DNA of 64,000 nt. Source: Asparagopsis taxiformis (Eukaryota > Rhodophyta > Florideophyceae > Bonnemaisoniales > Bonnemaisoniaceae). The stretch lies in contig JALQPE010002636.1 in assembly GCA_030407315.1 (NCBI GenBank), forward strand, positions 1-64,000, in the 5' to 3' direction. This document shows, piece by piece, positions 1 through 13,065 of this stretch (position 1 is the stretch's first letter; each line of letters opens with the position of its first letter). Both the position numbers and the translations under genes were made by a program. The notes beneath the pieces were generated by a model that worked only from the letters and a program-made list of their open reading frames with translations, had not been told where the DNA came from and ran no database searches.

Positions 1-197
1 GCAGCGCCAACACTCCCGCCTGCGCACTAATCCCCCGATACCTACGCAAAAAAAGGGTCACCACGCGTAGGGTGAATACGATATCCGTAGACGAAGGAAA
101 CACGCTCGCGAGCGAACAAGGAAATTACGCCGTGTTGGCCGTGGCCTTCGGCGGGGAAAATCACCCCGGCCTCTGATTCGGTCGATACGACTCCCAT
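1..197 (-). other. Flank outside element I, possible retroelement coding remnant
   Basis: This is the sequence outside the first CACTAC terminus. On the minus strand it is open for about 50 codons up to a TAG at 42-44. Its first residues, VVMGV, resemble VVIGV at the start of the gag-like fragment at 47451, and both flanks share the bases AGAGGCCGG a little further out. I infer a retroelement remnant. There is too little sequence to name it. Confidence 0.25.
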
Positions 198-1430
198 CAC
201 TACTGTGTCTGAAATCGGGGCTGGGGCAGTACTGTACGGCAGTAAAATTTACTGCCTGAGGCAGTAAAATTTAGTACTGTAAAAATATAAATTAATGCCC
301 TACTTGCCGGCAGTACAGTGCACTGCCCGGAGGCAGTGGCCATGTGCTGCCGACGGCAGTAGAAAGTACTGCCTGGATGTATGACGTGAGGCAGTGGTGG
401 GAGGCAGTGATAGTTGCTGGATTTAGATTGTCTTTCTGGCAGTGATTTGTGCTACATTGGCCTGTAAAATAAAGTAGTATATTGTGCTGACTTGGGCAGC
501 ACGGGGAGGGAGTAAAATATGCTGTCCAGGAATATGGCCCACGGCAGTACTATTTGGTGGCGTGGGATGCACCGTGTGGCAGTAGAAGCTAGTGTTTCCG
601 GCAGCGTGCTGTGCTGGCTGCGGGCCCGAATGACGGCAGCACATTTTGCTATATTTAGGTAGTGCCCCGATGTACTGTATGATACTGCCTGCAGGTCATG
701 GCAGAGGCAGAGAAATGTACTGTATTCTATTATTGGACAAAGCAGTAATTTCTGCTGCTGTGTGGTGCTGCTTTTTTTTGTACTTACAGGTAGTGACAAG
801 TCTATGTTCTGGCAGTAGAGTAATGCAGTGGAATATGATGACAGCAGACATGCTTCGAGGCTGTGTATTCTACTGCCTGTGGAAGCGAGTGGGGACAGTA
901 AATTATGATGTCTGACGAAATGTGTGAAAGCAATGAAATGAGGTGCTGATAGTCTCTGGGAAAAGCTGCCTGATAGTACTGCTTTATGATACGAAAAGTG
1001 CTACCGTACCGTGCTACTTGCCGTGGTGGAAAGTGCTGCCGTGCTCTACTACTTGCGTATGTGTAAATCACTGCCACGCTGTACTGCTCCAGGATATGTG
1101 AATTGCTGCCCCACAGCACTACAAAAAGTAGTAGATTTTGATGTATTATAGAGCTGTCCAGATCAGCGTAAAGTACTGTCTGATAGTGTTGTACTCGACA
1201 GGGGCATAGGACAGTACCAGTTACTGCCTGTGGCAGTGCAGTGTACTACCTGGAAGTGCTACCTGTGGCAGTACATTTCACTACCTGGAACTAGTGCTTG
1301 AGACAGTACAATTTACTGCCGGGAAGTCTATACTGAACCAGTAAATTGTAGTGCCTGGCGGTACTGACTCGGACAGAACGGGAAAGTAGTAGAATATGAT
1401 GCCTAGGGTAATACTTTCTAGTGCCTACAA
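198..1430. repeat. ACTGCC/GGCAGT motif array, left subterminal region of element I
   Basis: Dozens of GGCAGT and ACTGCC hexamers lie in both orientations, often as small palindromes such as GGCAGTAAAATTTACTGCC, with no long unit repeated. The array starts at CACTACTGTGT (198), which is nearly matched in inverted orientation at 47450. Short motifs repeated in both orientations just inside the ends are typical of CACTA-type transposons, where they bind transposase. I read it as the left end of element I. The short ORFs across it are not genes. Confidence 0.7.
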
Positions 1431-2805
1431 TTGATGTTCAGGACGATAGAATGAGGTGGAAATGCCATTCCAGCCGCATGTTCAGGCATCTGGCTACGAA
1501 ATGTCGGCAGAATGGAGTACCTCTCTCGGTGGTCTTCATAGAAGTGTATAGGGATAACCAAGTGTGATCTAAAAGGATGTCAGAATTTTTATGTAGCAAG
1601 GACAACGATGCCTGAAGGATTGTTTCAGTTCTATCATTAGACTAGACTACTCATAAAATCGAACTATCGTATCTAAAATCTTACTATCTCTACAACCAGG
1701 ACTATTGTGCAAGCAAATCGAGTTCCTTGCTGTTTCAAAACTACATGTGATGTTCAGACAGGAGGGAAATAAACACCATTACAGATGATTTGCAACAGGT
1801 TAGCAATCGGATATAGAAAAGTATTGTAAAGGATGAGAAGAACATGAGTATGAATGGAATGAACAAACTTACCATCATTGAACTATTTTTGCGTGCAAAG
1901 GTATTGGTTGTAGGTTGGAATGACGAAAGCTTGCAAGCTTTCGTCATTCCAACCTATAACCAATACCTATGCCAGAATCATTTGCAATCAATAGACTAGA
2001 ATAGGATCAGCGAAGAACGATATTTATGGTTAGTGCACTATCTTTCATGGAAAGCATGTGGAAAGAAATGAGAGAGGGGAAAGATACCTACTCGACAACG
2101 TACCAGCCTTACCTGTCATCTTCATGATAACCGGATGATGAAATGGTCCTATACGTCGCGCATCAACAGCCTTAAATAGACAGCTCATCCACTCATAATG
2201 ACCTCGTCGTAACTGGAAGGCAGATGATTTGGCAGACGATGATGTGGCAGATGATTTGGCAGCGGATGATCTGTCAAATTTTCTGGACGTGATAAATTAG
2301 CAGAAATAGAAATCATGCCCCTACGCAATGTCAAACCAACCTAAAAGTCTTGGTATTGATGTTTAGCTGCATACTGAAGGAGAAACATCGAATAAATGCT
2401 GTAAATTAGAGTAGTAGACAATCCGAAAGAGAATTGCAACCGTGTTCTCATCTATATATAGTTTATTACCATAACAAGATTACTATTGAGGCCTATTATA
2501 CCATGTACTGAAGCTAAATTGTAAATGATTCGTGTATTTCATTCAGAAAAGGAAGCAGGAATCGTTGGAGGCATTAAAGATCGCTGAAGAACCCAACATG
2601 GGAAATCAAGTCACCTGTTCCTTGAGTTAGGTAGGACACTAGTCAGTGTGAAGTTTTCGATAAGATGTAACGGTAAGAAAATATAGGTACCATAAACTAT
2701 TACAGTGGCCTGGTTAAAAAGAGACGGATACCATCATATTAGTTGCCTACTAGTTGACATTAATCCACAATTTGTGCAAGGTTCTCTCGAATCCAAAGAG
2801 AAGAG
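1431..2805. other. Non-coding leader upstream of transposase A
   Basis: No credible gene is seen here. The stretch is AT-rich and holds the 68-bp palindrome listed separately and a short run of GGCAGATGAT-like repeats near 2218-2270. It presumably contains the transposase promoter. The matching stretch of element II (48600-50434) is equally gene-free. Confidence 0.5.
1900..1967. repeat. 68-bp near-perfect palindrome
   Basis: The two 34-bp arms are complementary with one mismatch and no loop. The centre is AAGCTTGCAAGCTT. It lies about 840 bp upstream of the transposase start. It could extrude as a cruciform, act as a protein-binding site or be a small inverted-repeat insertion. No function can be assigned from sequence. 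Confidence 0.85.
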
Positions 2806-5800
2806 ATGAAACGAACAGCTGTTCGGAAGAAAGGTACACCTCGAAGAACCCGGAGAAGGTTTGAATCATTGCCAATCCCATACGAAAGTGGGACAAGGCA
2901 CGAAAATGGGGAAACCCCGCTAGTTTCGAACGAAACATTCGAGGTTCACGCCGATATACCGGACGAAAACGTCGGAAAAGCATCTGCTGAAGACGAGAAT
3001 ATTTCTAGTGGCAATGGAGAAGAGCACATTGGATTTTTTGAGGCTGGAAAAGTTACCAGAGAAGAAGAAACGATAGGCTCTGAGGAAAGCTCGGCCGAGA
3101 GCTGTGATGACCACGACGGAGAAGAGGCAGCGGAAGATGACCGCGGACTTGTGGATAAACTGCTGACCTGGCCAGTATTCTCTGCAATAATATTGCTTAG
3201 TGGAACGCTACGGATGAAACGCAAGGACTATGAAGGTATGCGTGAGATGTCTAATTTCAAGCGGGACATTTCGGATCAAGCACCCAGCGACTCGTACATG
3301 AGGAAAGTCATTTTACCGTTCATTCTGAAAACATGTTTCCCACAAAGCATGGATACAACGTGTGAAATAGATGTAACAAAAAGCGGCTCTAGGCTTGGAA
3401 AGATGTCTCCAGGACTGTCTAGTAGCCGTAGAGCTCATTGTACTACATCGGTACGAGTCGTGCTACCGAGCACATGGGCGGAAAGGGATATACAGACCGG
3501 ACCCATTCTGGACTGCATAAAGTCTAGTAAAAGGGATAATAGTGATGAAAGAGAAGATGAAGCATATCAAATTGCTTCAGAAAGTATTGAAAACTCTTTC
3601 ATTGTCAAATGCCGTTCAGCTGTTCTGAATGACCCATTCCATCGCATTTCGGTAAGTGCATCAGATCATGACGGTCACAAGATGCACAGAAAGGTATACG
3701 CCCGACATGGAGACGAGTTGAGGATCATATGTATGCCGACGACAAATCAAGAGGCCCTGGTGGCTAAGCTGGGAGGAGCCAGAACGAAACAGGGAAAGAA
3801 CATCGAAACTGGAAAGAATTCTAGGAGCAGAAGAAGTTTTACAGCAAGGAGTGACTGGAGAATTGAAGCTATCATCATTGCAAGTTATCTTGCAACCGGA
3901 GAAGAACAACAAGAATCAAATATGGAAGATGTGATAGGCCCGCAAATCGATGCAATGGAAGAAACTGAGAAAAGAAATGCGAGGCGTGTCGTCTCCACCA
4001 CAACGCTCGACGGAGAACATTGCAACAATGATATTCGGGCAGGTGACGCTATCACTCTGTTTCGGCCAAAAAGTAAGTCTGATGGGAGCACATTTGAAGA
4101 GTTACTACTCGTGAACAGACATCTGAAAAAGGGACGCTCTGAACATGCGACTTTTCTCATTTGCTCCACAAGGGGAGCGACTGGGCAGCTACATCGCGAA
4201 CAAATTCGGGTGAAAGACGTCCAGCTCATAGGAGCTCCAGACAAGAGGTATAGATGGCACCCCGGCTCTAAACGTATGGATGCCTGCAGTGAGGGGAATC
4301 TTTCAGATGGCAGGAAATATATCGTATACCGATTTCTGCTATATGCTGATGACTTCCAGCCGTTCACAAGCCGGAAAGGAAGTTTTGGTGGCTGCTATAT
4401 GCTTCCATTAGGCATACAGCCAAGCAAGAGAGCAAGCTTCCACGCAGTCCGCGTTCTTGGATTCGTTCCCCCGGGAGTTTCAACAAATGTTGTAATTGAG
4501 AGAGTTGTACCCGACATTGTGAAGGGAAGTACAGACGGTTTTCCAGCGAAAGATGCAAATGGAGAAGACGTGGTCATATTCCTGGATCCTGTTGGATTTA
4601 TCGGAGATTACCCAGCTGTTTCGCATACTCTGGATGTCCGTGGACACACCAGTAATACACCATGCCATAGCTGCATTTTCGAAAAGCAAGATATGAGCAG
4701 CAGTGGAGGTTCACGAAATGCATACACAGCATTGCTAAACAGTCAGATGAGTACGCATGCCCGAGGAATGCACCGAAACAAGCTTGTGAGGGAAGTCGCA
4801 TCGCAAGATCAGCTCAAAGTTCTTGGACTAAGCCTAGATCCGATTGAGAATAAGGCACTCCATAATTTGAGTGAATCCCTTAATCGTGTGCGGAGAGGAG
4901 TTCCTACAAACGAAGAAGGAGTTCCAGTTGTTCCTTGTCAATTCGATCCATATCGCTCTGCTGTAGTTGCCCCAGACCATCTGCTCTCCGGACTGGCTCA
5001 AGATGTGATGAATGCGACAATCGCCGCAGCAACACCTGTACTTCGAAATGTTGCGGAAACAGTTCTACTGAATACCCTCCGAATGTTCTGTTTGAGTAGT
5101 CAGAGTCAGGTATTCGGGCAGAACTACCTATTATCGATGAACATGAGCGATATATTCGCTGTTCTCGTTGTAGCTCCCCAAGCATTTTATTCGGCATTTC
5201 GTATCGTCATCGGGAACTCTTGGGACGGGTATGAAAAACTTGAACGTATTCTTCGTTTGCTGAAAAAGTTTCAAATGGTTGTTGCCAGCATTCGATTCAT
5301 CCCAACATGGTGGATAGATGGACTTGAGTCAACCAGGAGGTTCGAGGCCGAGAATGGCGGACGTCATGACCACATTCTAGCTCTTGTCTCAGACTATATG
5401 AAAGAACTGCATGAGGTATGCAAGAAGGATCCTATTGCAATGAAACATCTGGACAAACCGAACTTGCATCGGTTGATAGAATTTTGCGTACATACATTAC
5501 CAGCTTTTGGAGCTGCGAAACATGTGGAAGAGCTTTTATTCGAGAGAATGCACCAGCCTCTTAAAAGAGGGTTCGAAACTCGAACCATAAGAATGAACAT
5601 CTGTCATCAATGGAGCTCATCATGGCCGATGACTGGCTCGCACGAATAGCCATCACGCTGGGTGCGGTAGGTCACAATACAAAACAATGGACGTCTGCCG
5701 ATTGCAGACGCGTGTATTTTGCACTAGGAAAAGGAATTTCGGAGAGTCCACATGCGACAGAAGAGGCAGCAAAAGATGCTTCTTAAGTCCTGTATTCCGT

Positions 5801-6505
5801 CTCATATCAGAGAGGAGCAGTACTATGGTGAGCACCCACTGTCCAATCACGCGGTGGCGAGGGGAATCTGTTGAAGACGCGAAAAATGTTCCGGCAGAAG
5901 AAACCGTCATGATGGCAAGGATACGTAAAGCTTCTGAAACTTTTCTCAGAACCAGACAGGTAAACGGGTCTCAACATGGTGAACGACTATGGTGGCTCAC
6001 TGCTGCACAAAGAGTGCGCACTAGTCATGAGGGATCTGAGAGCGAATCGAGGTTAGGGCGTGCTGAACCTGGAAGCATCATTCAAGCAGTGTGCAAAGAT
6101 GGATGGTATGATGCTGGTATAGTAGTACCCGCCCATAGCAGGACGAGCATGGAGGAATTCACATGTTCTAGACGTGTCCTTTTCGTCACACTGTCCTTTT
6201 TTATTGTGGTAGGGCAAGGAGAGGAGAAGAAGGCAAAGAAATGGAAGCAGAAAACTCCATATGCTGTCTGGATTCCCTTGACATGCACTGGAGACGTTAT
6301 GTACCGGAAAGGTGGGAATGATACTATAGTTCACGTTGAAATGAACGACGGGGTCCGAGAAGTTTTGCACGTACATAACTGCGAGTCAGGAGTTTGTTCA
6401 TACGATAGACAAAGTGGCATTGTAGAGCACAATAGTGATATTCTTTCTGGTGGTGAAGTGAGCGTCTTAACTAGAGAAGATGGATACCTACCACGTTCAG
6501 CATAG
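2806..6505 (+). pseudogene. DDE transposase A (CACTA/Plavaka-like), frameshifted
   Basis: The first frame runs 2806-5649 (947 codons from ATG). It has a basic N-terminus (KRTAVRKKGTPRRTRRR), an acidic stretch, then YADDFQPFTSRKGSFGGCYM (nt about 4339-4401), GDYPAVSHTLDVRGHTSNTP followed by C-H-S-C (about 4605-4675), and FERMHQPLKRG near the end. D-D-F, GDxP with a CxxC, and E-x2-H-Q-P-L-K fit the acidic residues and zinc ligands of CACTA/Plavaka/KDZ-type DDE transposases. Alignment by eye with transposase B (50435-54257) shows the protein continuing in a second frame from about 5592 (MADDW, matching LADDW) and a third from about 5770 to 6505 (CFLSPVF, TRWRG, GSIIQAVC). Two frameshifts therefore break it. 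The C-terminal 200 residues belong to no family I recognise. Confidence 0.8.
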
Positions 6506-7212
6506 AGTGTTCCAGCACAGTGTTTCATACATCAGTAAACTTTCGTAATTCATTTAGCAGCAGTCTTGATCAAGTCTTCCAACAAATGCTATACAAAATT
6601 TGTACATGTCGTTTGAAGAATAGAGTGGGATTTTGTTCCATGCGCACAAATAAAGTGTGTTTTGCGAAGAGCGTACGCACTTACGTACGTATGACGCCAT
6701 TGGTACTAGAGATGGAGCCGCGAGTTGCAGGACTCCTGGTTCCACAAAGTTGAGTTCGCATAATCCAATGGAGAGCCGGCACCTGGCCAATGAAGTGGAA
6801 AATAATACCCGGTATAGTTTTCTGGCTCCAGTGACAAGTGGAGTATTGTGACTGATGGCTGTCTGCTGGCCAATGGGGAGCCGGCACCTGGCCAATGAAG
6901 TGGAAAATAATACCCGGTATAGTTTTCTGGCTCCAGTGACAAGTGGAGTACTATGATTCATGGCAATGGGATGGTTTTGGGAACGAAGGAATTGTGTGTG
7001 GGAAGTCCTTCGTCGAGGAATGACAGATGGCCGAATACAATTGGAGCGCGTGGAAGGTGAATCAATAACTGATATTTCACGTTTAGACGTGTAGGGAGAT
7101 CGTTTCCCGCCAAATACCACCTTGAAAGAGGAATATCTCTTGATCGTGTAGTCGGAGAGAAAAGGTATCTTTGTTATCCTGAACGGCTTCTCTACGCGTC
7201 CAAATCTTTGCA
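6506..7212. other. Intergenic region after transposase A with two hairpin units
   Basis: No gene is seen. From 6764 to 6955 there are two direct copies of an approximately 85-bp unit, 105 bp apart. Each carries a damaged palindrome around AATAATACCCGGTAT, the same core found perfect at 22389, 22505 and 26330. The rest is unique AT-rich sequence leading to the next ATG at 7213. Confidence 0.6.
6764..6955. repeat. Two decayed palindromic units, AATACCCGGTAT core
   Basis: The units at 6764-6850 and 6869-6955 share AGCCGGCACCTGGCCAATGA and the hairpin core. The inverted arms are imperfect (left GAAAATAATAC, right GTATAGTTTTC). They lie about 260 bp after the transposase A stop, the position such palindromes take relative to other genes of the element. 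Confidence 0.75.
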
Positions 7213-8612
7213 ATGGCCGGAAGCGACACTGAGCGCGCTGCGGAACCAAAGGATACCGTCGAAAGCGTTGCAGAGAGACTTGCAACGACGGTAGGCGGTG
7301 ATAAAACACCCTCCGGAGGTTCTGCTGATGGAGGGCTCCGTCTGCAGCGGGAAGGGAGACGGCAGATAGCCAGACACCCATTCAGGGAGCAGACGCTGCC
7401 ATGATAGAGGCAGCAAAAACCCTTGGTGATATATCACCATCTGGGAAAAACACTCTACGCTTTCCATCTACTCCTGGGACGGTGAAATCGAAAAACAGGA
7501 GAGGTCTAACGTCCGTGAAGGCGAGGGGAGTCCTGCTGGCATGGAAGAATCAGAAGAGTCTGTGATGGGGATTGACATCAACATTGTCGAATGCAGGACT
7601 GAACCTAAAATGACCAATCCGCTAGATGTTGCCAAACCGGAATCAACTTCTCGTCTTGTGCAGGAGGCCAGAGTGCGCGATCTGGTCAGCAAAATATCTA
7701 CCGAGGGGTTTCTGGAAACTGGCACCCGAATGACCATCTGTGAAACAATGGGGTCAGACGGACGGAAGAAACTGCAGTGCATTGATGGAGGTCATCTTAT
7801 CAGCGCTTTGCAGTCGATCGTGGAGAACAAACCGACAGTTGCTGATCGATGGAGACTGAGGAGCATTAGCGTTGACTTCATCCGACCACCTGGAACCCGT
7901 GAAATGTTTCATCCTCTTGAAGTGATGCGAATATCGCAGAAGCTGAACGAAAAGACTCATGACGTGATAGAAGTTTCTATTGCTGACCACGTCTGTACGG
8001 TCATGAAGTTCATGATGATGAAGGGCTTGATGAAGGCGAAGGTAAATGTGTGCACAAAAGTTGTAGTCGAGAACAAGGTCATTCCAGGTTGTCAGGAAGG
8101 AATCATGATGAAGTACGTTTCGATTGCGCAGGGCTTCGGAGACGTAAATAACCCGGCGTTCGAACATTAGTCAGCTATCCCAAGTCGATTTGCAACTGAA
8201 ACTAGTCCGCCAGACTCGAAGAATATGCAGGGATGCACTGTGGACGTCCTATTCGCTTCTGCGTTTCGAAAAGCTTCGGTGGACACCAAACTTGTCATTC
8301 TAGAGCTCACTGCAATGTGGACGATGTGGAAACGTAGGAAAGGAGATGGTGGTATAAGTCTAAAGACATGCGCGCAAAAGTGGTGCTACAGCATGTGTGA
8401 AATATATGACATACTTGAGAAAGCTGTACGGAAAGAAAACTCCTGGCATTCCTCACCTCATCCATGTTTCAGGAAGTTACATGAAGTACCGGAGCCAGGT
8501 GGACGAACACGAAAAACCATACGATATCGCATTTTGACTGTCCTCAAAGATTTCTATCCTTCCGACGCACCAACTGGGAGAGGTATACGTGCAGCATTGA
8601 CGCGGTCTATGA
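7213..8612 (+). pseudogene. ParB-dioxygenase gene A, N-terminal half, interrupted by E1
   Basis: Reading begins at ATG 7213 with low-complexity, charged sequence and passes through at least two frames before the clear frame 7541-8170. That frame matches the other two copies: SRLVQEARVRDLVSKISTEG, then CIDGGH at about nt 7780. This is the ParB/Srx-like DGxHR motif, but here the R is L. After a stop it resumes at 8225 (MQGCTVDVLF, matching MYGCNMDLVF) and ends at 8612, where E1 is inserted. The reading GIRAALTRSM at the junction continues in frame with KEIRYVVFNG at 19850 once E1 and one TGA are removed. The pieces belong to one gene of about 900-950 codons, now dead. Confidence 0.8.
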
Positions 8613-8744
8613 TCGTCTGTGTTTTCGGAAGTGGACGCGGACGTCCAGTCTCTCTAGTACGGGTCCTAGTCGGCCCCGAGATTTACTAGAACAAATGAAC
8701 GTCCGCGTCCGAAAAAAAAATAAAAATTTTTTGGATGCGGACGT

Positions 8745-8873
8745 CCACTTTCTCTAGTACGTTCGGCGGAATACTAGGACCCGACATCCACTTTCTCTAG
8801 TACATTCAGCGGGATCCTAGGACCCGACATCCACTTTCTCTAGTACGTTCGGCGGAATACTAGGACCCGACAT
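8745..8873. repeat. 43-bp minisatellite, 3 units
   Basis: There are three units of 43 bp starting CCACTTTCTCTAGTAC and ending GGACCCGACAT. The same unit occurs about 16 times in the second copy of the element at 60452-61140. The unit contains CTCTAGTAC, which also lies inside the TIR, so it seems to be an amplified subterminal motif. Confidence 0.9.
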
Positions 8874-9179
8874 TCAGTATACAATATATCAGCAAAAACC
8901 GGGAAGGAAGAAATTACAGCGGATGGCAAATTGAGGGCCCATATCGGACCGTATTTTATTCTCTCATTTACGAAACTGCTGGTATACAATACGTCTCTCT
9001 AGAATAGGAAATACATATCTGGTCAGAATAGGAAATAAATACCCGGTTAGAATAGGAAATACGTATCCAGCCAGGATACGGAATACGTATCCAGCTAGAA
9101 TATGGAATACGTATCCAGCCAGAATACAAAATACCTGTCAGCATACCGTCGATCACCCATCTCCCTCACTATCGCGTTC

Positions 9180-10950
9180 TCCCTACCATCCGAACGCCAT
9201 GCACCACCATCCGCACATACTTCAAGATCCCTCACGACCTAGATTACAAAAAATCTGCTCCTTCCCAATACCATCCCCGCTTTCCTCGACACCACCCAGC
9301 CCATTAAATCATCAAGACATCAAACACGAACATGGTCAGCAAAATCTTACACCACTTGAAACCCACTCTCACTTCTATCGTATGCCCCAAAATATACACA
9401 TACCAGAAACACCTCACAGCTTCATTCCCCATCTTCCTAGATCCCTTCTTCACTCTCCCTGAGTCCTGCCGTTCCTGCTTCACCACTCCTGCATCACATA
9501 CACAACATCAACCCCAACAGTCAGATTCAAAAGCAACGCTTACCACGCCAGATATCTTAGAAAATCCCTTACTTACCTCTCATCCATCCTACACACAATA
9601 CAAACCATGATGCAAAAACCTTGCAATGAATAATCAAAGTCAGCAGTCCATATCTTCGCAAAACAAGTCTTGGCGCTCAATGAAACTTACCTTCTGTCAT
9701 CACCATTCCAGCATCACCTGCATAAAATCGAAATCAACAACAACAGTCGGACTCAAAACCCACATGTCCCTCTCAGCATACTCTCAAAACTTCCGCACTT
9801 TCCTTCGCTCGACACAATACGCACCATGACTGGATAAGCTTCCAATGAATAAATATCGCATTAACTGCAATAGTCAGATTCGAAACAAACACTTCTCTCG
9901 ATGCATACCCTCAGAACTCACTTACTCTCGTTTCATTCTACACACAATACATACCAAAAGTCGAAAATCTCACAACCAACAAATGAAGTCAACATTCCGC
10001 ATCTTCGCACCACCGGACTGCGCGCTAAATGCAACTTACCTTCCGTCATCACCATTCCTGCATCACCTACAAAAAATCGAAATCAACAACAACAGTCGGA
10101 CTGAAAACCCATGCTTCCCTCGCTGCATACCCTCAGAACTCACTTACCCTCGTTGTATCCTGCACACAATAGAAACCATAAGTCAAAAATTGTACAAAAA
10201 AATGTAGTCAGCATTCCATATCTTCGCGCAACTTAACTAGGCGCTCAATGTAACTTACCTTCCGTCATCACCATTCCAGAATCACCTACACAAAATCAAC
10301 ATCAACCACAGCAGTCAGACTCAAAACCCACATTCCACTCACTGCACCCCTCAAATGCTCGCCTACCTCCCTTCCACCCTTCAGCAAATATGCACCATGA
10401 CTCACTAAGCTCCCAATAAATAAATATTGCATAAAAGACGACAGTCACATTTAAAACAAACACTTCCCTCGCTTCATACCCTCAGGACGCACTTAACCTC
10501 TTCATCTCGTTGCATCATACAAACAATACAACCAATAATTCACAAATCGTGCAACGAAAAAATGTAGTCAGCATTCCATTTCATCGCGAAACCCGTCTTT
10601 CAGCTCAATGAAACTTACCTTACTTCATCACTATTCCTGCACCACCTATACAACATCAAAATGAACCAGAACAGTCAGACTAAAAACCCATGCATCCCTT
10701 ATTGCACACCCGCGAGACTCACTTACTTACCTGCCTCCCATGGTTCACAACATGCAAACCATGACTCACGAAGCTTCTAATGAATCAATATCGCATCAAC
10801 GACAACAGTACGACTCAAAACACACGCTTCCCTCGCTGCATACTCTCCAAACTGGCATACTCACCGTCGTTTTATCCTCTACACCAAACAAAGGAAACAC
10901 GACCAAAGAACCTCAGCCAGTGACGGCGGAGAAGTGGAATTCCACATGTT
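9180..10950. repeat. Tandem degenerate subrepeats inside E1
   Basis: C/A-rich plus strand with recurring blocks of roughly 220-360 bp. They carry ACTTACCTTCCGTCATCACC, GTCAGACTCAAAACCCA and CACACAATACAAACCATGA in the same order. The open frames across it are products of the composition and repeat phase, not genes. On the complementary strand each block contains GGTAAGT, a strong splice-donor-like motif. The same array is present at 61430-62780. Confidence 0.7.
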
Positions 10951-11426
10951 AACCTGCGGCGTCGACTGGACAGCTTTCAACGTCAGCTTAAGTCCTGCTG
11001 TGCATACTCCATATCATCGCCGGTATTGAGATTAATAATGGCCCAAGCCATGGTCTCTGAACTCCCGAATGATGAGATCCGGATCGAGAACATCGGAATG
11101 GTATAATCATATATATCACAATCCATTTGCTTCCCTTAAATGATCCCTGTAATATCCACTGTAAAGCACAAACTTATTCCATGAAGTTCGCAATTAATAT
11201 AATTTTATTATTTCAAATGAATTAATTGAAAATCCATCTCCCACGGCGGTCATTCGTCCTTCCAAGCGCACGTTGCCAGCAAAATGTGTGACCTAGCGGT
11301 GATGATTGATCGCTCAGGCACATTCCACCATTGGGCTGCCAGAAGTGAGCACAAAACTGATACCCACAAAACCACGAGAACATTACAAACGAGGTCTCGA
11401 ACGCACATTTGGAATACAATATAAAT
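10951..11426. other. E1 internal unique segment, shared with the second copy
   Basis: No gene is seen. It includes ATGGCCCAAGCCATGGTCTC and an AT-rich stretch, and it matches 62860-63330 with scattered differences. In the second copy this segment is followed by the zinc-finger ORF at 63420. Here the foldback element begins instead. Confidence 0.5.
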
Positions 11427-13065
11427 ACTATACAACAAACTCTACTCGCTATCTCAGACGACGCAGCTCACAAGTGGCGTATTCCCAATTTTCCGTAACG
11501 CCTTTCCTGATGCTTAAAAGTAAAAAAACACGTCAAAACGTATATCAGAAATGAGTGCGAGAGTTTTCTGCACAGGAGATGCTGAGCCACCAAATTGATT
11601 TTTCGGAAATTTTAGAATTTCTGGGCTGGCCAGCAATGCAATCGAGCTGGACATCCACCGGACGTCCATTTCAGGTTGATCGTGAGAGAGTAGGGCGGGA
11701 CCATGATGAAACAAGGACCAAGACCTGTCCCTGACGTGTTGAGCCTGAAATCGACCCTTCGTAAGACGCGATTTTGGCTTACAGTTAGTGCTTACAGAAG
11801 CCAGTGATGACCCCGGTCGGGGCGGCAGCCGGTTCCTGGGGCCGTTGTGGCCAAATTAGACACCTTGATTTGAATTGAAATTTGGGCTATTCTCAAAAAC
11901 ATGCACATGTGAACATGTTTTTGAGATGGGGGTGTGCCGTACGGCACAATCGACCCGCCCAAATCGATGATTTTTCACAATTTTTTTCTGCCCGAAATTT
12001 TAGAATTTCTGGGCTCGCCAGCAGTGCAATCGAGCTGGACATCCACCGGACGTCCATTTCAGGTTGGTCGTGTGCTGCCCACATCCATGGATTGCAGCAA
12101 CTAAGCAGGCGGGCTCACTACTCATACAAAGTGCACGGAATATGAGTAACGTGATGTGTGAGTGTTGTTTGTCGTGAGGATGTAAGGTGGGACCATGATG
12201 AAACAGGGAAAAAGATGTCTCCCCAGCATAACTTGGGCTTGAAGCCTGGAATAGACCCTTCGTAAGACGCGATTTTGGCTTACAGTTAGTGCTTACCGAA
12301 GCCAGTGACGGCCCCGGTCGGGGCGGCAGCCGGTTCCTGGGGCCGTTGTGGCCAGATTAGACACCTTGATTTGAATTGAAATTTGGGCTATTCTCAAAAA
12401 CATGCACATGTGAACATGTTTTTGAGATGGGGGTGTGCCGTACGGCACAATCGACCCGCCCAAATCGATGATTTTTCACAATTTTTTTCTGCCCGAAATT
12501 TAGAATTTCTGGGCTCGCCAGCAATGCAATTGAGCCGGACATCCACCAGACGTCCATTCTGGGTTGTTCGTATGCTGCTCACATCTACGCATTACAGCAA
12601 CCACGCAGGCGGGCCCACTGCTCATACGAAGTGCACGTAGCATGTGCAGCATGATGGATGAGCAGTGTTTGTCGTGAGAAAGTGGGGTGGGAGCATGTCG
12701 AAACAAGGACCAAAACTTCGTCCTGGCGTATTGAGCCTGAGCCTGGAATCGATCCTTCGTGAGATGTGGCTTTGCTTACAGTTGGTGCTTACAAAAGCCA
12801 GCGATGGCCCCGCTCGGGGCGTCGGATGGCTTCTTCTGGGGCCGTTGTGGCCAGATTAGACACCTTGATTTGAATTGAAATTTGGGCTATTCTCAAAAAC
12901 ATGCACATGTGAACATGTTTTTGAGATGGGGGTGTGCCGTACGGCACTTTCGACCGCCCAAATCGATGTATTTTTGCATTTTTTTTCTGACTGAAATTTT
13001 AGAATTTCTGGGCTCGCCAGCAATGCAATTGCGCTGGTCATTCACCGGACGTCCATTTCCATTTC

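Noticed and set aside
5687..6505. Independent gene starting at 5687
   Set aside because: Only the part from about 5770 is meaningful, and it is the C-terminus of transposase A in another frame.
9199..10207. Several 60-120 codon frames (His/Pro/Ser-rich)
   Set aside because: They follow the C/A-rich repeat composition and recur in E2 with the repeat, without motifs or start context.
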